A stretch of DNA of 27,790 bases, from IMG/VR virus record IMGVR_UViG_3300021091_000333, positions 1 to 27,790 of that record; one strand, written 5' to 3'. Of this stretch, positions 24,569-27,790 are shown piece after piece. The position numbers were made by a program, and so were the translations under genes. This DNA comes from a virus. Under the pieces are notes generated by a model. That model was given only the letters and a program-made list of their open reading frames with translations. It was not told where the DNA came from and made no database searches. Positions within the stretch are counted from its first letter, which is position 1. The number at the start of each line of letters is the position of its first letter.

Positions 24569-25915
24569 ATGTCAAAATCACTCTTCGAAGAAGCAATAGC
24601 AGATGCAAGACAGCTTAGAGAAGCTGCCGAGCAGAACGCAAAGAATGCCATCATTGAGGCTGTTACTCCAAGAATTAGAGAACTAATTGAAAATCAGCTT
24701 GTTGGAGGCAACTCAATCAATGAGGATGCTGATTTTTTGTCATCTGCGCTAGATGAAGAGCAGGAGGGTGAAGAGGTTGAGCTTGATGAATCTGCTCTTC
24801 GTTCTCTTGCAGGACTTCTTAACAGTGGATCTTCTAAGAAGTCAAAAGATTTTGCGGCGCTCTCTGAGGCCTTTTCTTCTTTGACAGATGATGAGCAGAA
24901 TAAGCTCATGAGTATGCTTCGTGAAGAAGACGAAAAGAGCAATGCCGAAAAAGCTGCAACTGGTGAAGCCTATGAGATAGATCTTGATGAGCTTAAGGCT
25001 TCCATTGTTTCTGAGGCTAAGCATTCAAAAAAATTAAACGGAGATAAATCAATGAAGAAAGGCATGAAGGACATAAAGGACATGGATGGCATGGATGAAG
25101 ATCTCTATGAACTCGACGAGATGATGAATATGGATGATGATGATGATGATCTCGATGAAGCAGTCTTTAAGATCTTCGGAACAACAGATGAGAAACAGAT
25201 GGCATCTGATCTCTTTCCAGATATTGATTTCGTTGAAGAGGAAGGCGAGGGAGAAGAGGTTGTTGCCGAGGAAGAACCAGGCGCCGAGGCACCTCCAGCC
25301 GAAGGAGAGCCTGCAGAGATGGCTGAGGCAGTCTACGAGATAGACGAAAATATGCTTCGTCGCGAGCTTATGAGGCTTCGCGAAGCCAAGTCAGGCAAGA
25401 AGAAAGGATCTTCACATGCTTCTCACACAGCCGCAGCAAATGCTTTTGGCGGTGGAACTCTTGAGGGAGACGTTCTTGAGGTTGAAATCAACAAGACAGC
25501 TGCCAAGACAGAGAAGATGAAGCACGCACTTATGAAAGAGGCACGGGAAAATCGTGCTCTAAGACAACAGCTCAATGATTACAGAGGCGCAGTTGAAACG
25601 CTTCGTGAGCAACTTTCCGATCTTAACTTGTTCAACGCAAAGCTTCTTTACGTCAACAAGATCCTCCAGAACAAGGACGTTGCACCAAATCAACGTCGCG
25701 CAATCATTGAGGCACTTGATGGCGCATCTAATCTTCGCGAGGCCAAGTTGCTTTACGAGAGCCTCTCCACTTCCATCACAAAGAAGAATGAGTCTCTCAA
25801 TGAGTCAGTCAAGCACACAGCCGGCTTGGCATCACGCCCGGTCACGTCTTCAGCTGCCCGAATGAGCGGTGCAGATGAGGTTGATCGTTGGGCAACCCTT
25901 GCAGGCATCAAGTAA
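24569..25915 (+). CDS. 22: Prohead core scaffold protein (gp22-like)
   Basis: At 448 aa it is longer than T4 gp22 (269) and shows the scaffold character: a helical start (LFEEAIADARQLREAAE), a long Glu/Asp-rich middle including six Asp in a row, and a helical C-terminus (LNLFNAKLLYVNKILQNK, then GADEVDRWATLAGIK) of the kind that ends gp22. It builds the inner core around which the capsid protein assembles and is then destroyed by the protease. Consistent with that, at least eight (L/I)-x-E/(A or S) sites are present, for example LRE18/A and IIE30/A. The ribosome site GAGG is weak and 11 bases away. Arg codons shift to CGT and CGC toward the 3' end. The middle contains EEEPGAE, also found in the portal tail. 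Confidence 0.9.
   Translation: MSKSLFEEAIADARQLREAAEQNAKNAIIEAVTPRIRELIENQLVGGNSINEDADFLSSALDEEQEGEEVELDESALRSLAGLLNSGSSKKSKDFAALSEAFSSLTDDEQNKLMSMLREEDEKSNAEKAATGEAYEIDLDELKASIVSEAKHSKKLNGDKSMKKGMKDIKDMDGMDEDLYELDEMMNMDDDDDDLDEAVFKIFGTTDEKQMASDLFPDIDFVEEEGEGEEVVAEEEPGAEAPPAEGEPAEMAEAVYEIDENMLRRELMRLREAKSGKKKGSSHASHTAAANAFGGGTLEGDVLEVEINKTAAKTEKMKHALMKEARENRALRQQLNDYRGAVETLREQLSDLNLFNAKLLYVNKILQNKDVAPNQRRAIIEALDGASNLREAKLLYESLSTSITKKNESLNESVKHTAGLASRPVTSSAARMSGADEVDRWATLAGIK
25133..25150 (+). repeat. (GAT)6 trinucleotide repeat in scaffold gene
   Basis: Six GAT codons in frame encode six Asp at residues 189-194 of the scaffold protein. It is a simple repeat that could vary in length between relatives. 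Confidence 0.8.
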
Positions 25916-25942
25916 TCATAAGCACTTAGGAGAAACAAAGAA

Positions 25943-27790
25943 ATGTCTAAGAATTTTTCGTTAAACATGCTCACTGAGGGAATCAGTGATCGCAATATCA
26001 CCGAGGAGGGCCGCCGCCTCGTTGAGAAGTGGACCCGCACAGGTCTTCTTCGTGGTCTCGATGGCGTTAAGCGTGACAACATGGCTCGCCTCATGGAGAA
26101 CCAGGCTGCACAGCTCCTCCGCGAGGTTAACACCCTCGGCACGGGCGCCGGCGCTGGCACTTCATCCGGCGACATCCGCGGCTTCACCAACATCGCCTTC
26201 CCGATCGTTCGTCGCGTGTTCGGCGGTCTTGTGGCCAACGAGCTCGTCTCGATCCAGCCCATGAGCCTTCCTTCTGGTCTGCTCTTCTACCTGGATTACA
26301 CCTACGGCTCTGATGTTGGCGGTGATTCCTCGCTCACGACAGGCGAGTCAAGCTCGGGTGCCACCTACAAGTCCGGTCAGTCCATCTACAACAACCCAAC
26401 TGGCAAGGGTGTCCGCTCCGGATCCCTCGCTGCTGGTGGACAGTACGATCTCGTTGGAACAGGATTCACGAAGGTTCACTCCTCCTCAACTGGTGTCTCA
26501 GTCGCGCAGCGCGGCGCCTTCAGGGGCGGAAGCTCGATCACCAACAGCGTCACCTGCTTTGCCACAGGTACGGACGGACGTTTCCTCCAGTTTGATCCGC
26601 AGATCTCGACCCTCATCGAGGAAGATCCCGGTCACGTTGGAAGTGGAAGATTCCAGTTCCTTTTCCTGAACTGCTCGTCTTTCCCTGCCAACGTTGACTT
26701 CCAGCAGGTCAAGGAGGTTGCTCTCCACTCAGCACAGGCTGCATCAGTCACCGGCCTTGCGGCTCCAGGTGAGACCTTCCAGGGCGGAAACAACATTCTT
26801 AACGTTCGTCGTCTGAATCAGCTTGGAACTCTGGTCGGAGGTGTCTTCACCCCTAACCCGCTCCTTGCCTCTGGATCAGCCAACGCTGTCGTTCTCACAG
26901 TTGTTTCAGGCGCTTACACTCCGGCTGCCGGAGCCGCCTCGACAGCTCTCACAGCTTCGTACGCGATCGCTGATTCACTCAACGTCGACAGCTCCGACGC
27001 CTCGACTCTCACGATCCCCTCGTTCGAGTCGAACTTCGGCAGCTCGCCCTCGCCGATCATCCCCGAGATCGACATCAAGATCGAGAGCATCCCAGTCACC
27101 GCCACGACCCGCAAGCTGCGCGCTCGCTGGTCACCGGAGCTCGCGCAGGACCTGAACGCCTACCACAGCATGGACGCTGAGGTTGAGCTTACACAGATCC
27201 TCTCCGAGCAGATCGCTCTTGAGATTGACCGTGAGATCCTCAACGACCTGCTCACCGAGGCTCGTGGCGCGAACTTCTTCTGGAGCCGCGCTCCAGGCAA
27301 GTTCGTCAACAAGACAACTGGAACTGAAGTTTCTCGCGGTTCTTCGCTCACCCCTGGTCCTGCCTTCACCGGCACGGTCCGCGAGTGGTACGAGACCCTC
27401 ATCGAGACGATCATCGACGTCGCCAATGAGATCCACCGCAAGACCCTTCGCGGTTCGGCGAACTTCATCGTGGTTTCACCCGATGTTGCCACCGTCCTCG
27501 AGGCCTCGGTCATGTACAAGCCTAACTACTCGATCGACGGCCAGGGTCAGGTCGGCGGCGCGATGTCCATCGGCGCCTCCCCCATCGGTACCCTGTCCAA
27601 CCGCTTCACCGTCTACAAGGACCCCTACTTCCCCAGGAACAAGGTTCTCGTCGGCTACAAGGGCGGCAGCTACCTCGAGACCGGCTACGTCTACGCTCCG
27701 TACGTCCCGCTCATCGTCACCCCGACGATCTTCGCTCCCGAGGATTTCACTCCTCGTAAGGGCGTCATGACTCGCTACGGTAAGAAGATG
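25943..27790 (+). CDS. 23: Major capsid protein (gp23-like), 3' end cut by window edge
   Basis: The frame is open from ATG 25943 (AGGAGA at 25928-25933) to the last base, giving 616 residues with no stop. Diagnostic blocks are FPIVRRVFGGLVANELVSIQ (86-105) and RKLRARWSPELAQDL with a following LSEQIALEIDREIL (390-433), both typical of T4 gp23. It forms the hexameric capsid shell. The T4 protein has a 65-residue propeptide cut at LTE/A; here the equivalent site is LRE61/V62, and a second candidate LTE12/G13 lies near the start. It is longer than T4 gp23 (521), with extra sequence mainly between residues 122 and 370. The gene is clearly more GC-rich than its neighbours and prefers CGC/CGT, CTC and GTC codons. 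Confidence 0.95.
   Translation, partial: MSKNFSLNMLTEGISDRNITEEGRRLVEKWTRTGLLRGLDGVKRDNMARLMENQAAQLLREVNTLGTGAGAGTSSGDIRGFTNIAFPIVRRVFGGLVANELVSIQPMSLPSGLLFYLDYTYGSDVGGDSSLTTGESSSGATYKSGQSIYNNPTGKGVRSGSLAAGGQYDLVGTGFTKVHSSSTGVSVAQRGAFRGGSSITNSVTCFATGTDGRFLQFDPQISTLIEEDPGHVGSGRFQFLFLNCSSFPANVDFQQVKEVALHSAQAASVTGLAAPGETFQGGNNILNVRRLNQLGTLVGGVFTPNPLLASGSANAVVLTVVSGAYTPAAGAASTALTASYAIADSLNVDSSDASTLTIPSFESNFGSSPSPIIPEIDIKIESIPVTATTRKLRARWSPELAQDLNAYHSMDAEVELTQILSEQIALEIDREILNDLLTEARGANFFWSRAPGKFVNKTTGTEVSRGSSLTPGPAFTGTVREWYETLIETIIDVANEIHRKTLRGSANFIVVSPDVATVLEASVMYKPNYSIDGQGQVGGAMSIGASPIGTLSNRFTVYKDPYFPRNKVLVGYKGGSYLETGYVYAPYVPLIVTPTIFAPEDFTPRKGVMTRYGKKM

Noticed and set aside
25986-27770. Several Ser/Arg/Pro-rich ORFs on both strands over the capsid gene
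   Set aside because: The high GC of the capsid gene removes stops in other frames; the gp23 frame, which stays open to the window edge, explains the region.

Overview
This window looks like a stretch of a T4-like (contractile-tailed, Caudoviricetes) bacteriophage genome. All genes lie on the + strand and are packed with overlaps of a few bases (ATGA, TAATG) or gaps of tens of bases; I see no tRNA, IS element, integrase or CRISPR. The T4-type head and packaging order is clear: large terminase (gp17), portal (gp20), prohead protease (gp21), scaffold (gp22), major capsid protein (gp23). The unknown genes between portal and protease sit where T4 has its small core genes. Marine T4-like phages are the nearest style I can recall, but the host cannot be fixed from this sequence.

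Layout. (1) 1-11921: six large Ser/Thr-rich, beta-rich virion proteins. The first is cut by the window edge: its frame is open from base 3. They include fibronectin-III-like and LamG/ConA-like domains and a C-terminal module shared by two neighbours, so tail, baseplate or fibre roles are likely. (2) 11911-16892: a DNA metabolism block with a RuvC-type resolvase, a DnaG-type primase, a small protein with a metallothionein-like cysteine cluster, and one polypeptide that fuses the SbcD (gp47) nuclease to the SbcC (gp46) ATPase. (3) 16873-17491: two small genes (a zinc ribbon and an unknown) leading into the packaging genes. (4) 17491-27790: terminase, portal, an unknown core-position gene, protease, four small unknown head-cluster genes, scaffold, and the major capsid gene, which runs off the right edge.

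How they fit together. Portal, scaffold, protease and capsid protein build the prohead. The protease should cut after (L/I)-x-E, and matching sites occur many times in the scaffold, at the start of the 162-aa protein and in the capsid protein. The terminase then packages DNA; the RuvC-like enzyme could resolve branches first, the job endonuclease VII does in T4. The SbcDC fusion and primase serve recombination-dependent replication.

No stretch longer than 300 bases lacks a gene. The most notable items are the SbcD-SbcC fusion, a perfect 24-bp palindrome inside the terminase gene, the eight-cysteine CxC cluster, a possible capsid-targeting N-terminus shared by small proteins, two late-promoter-like octamers, and the strong GC and codon shift in the major capsid gene.
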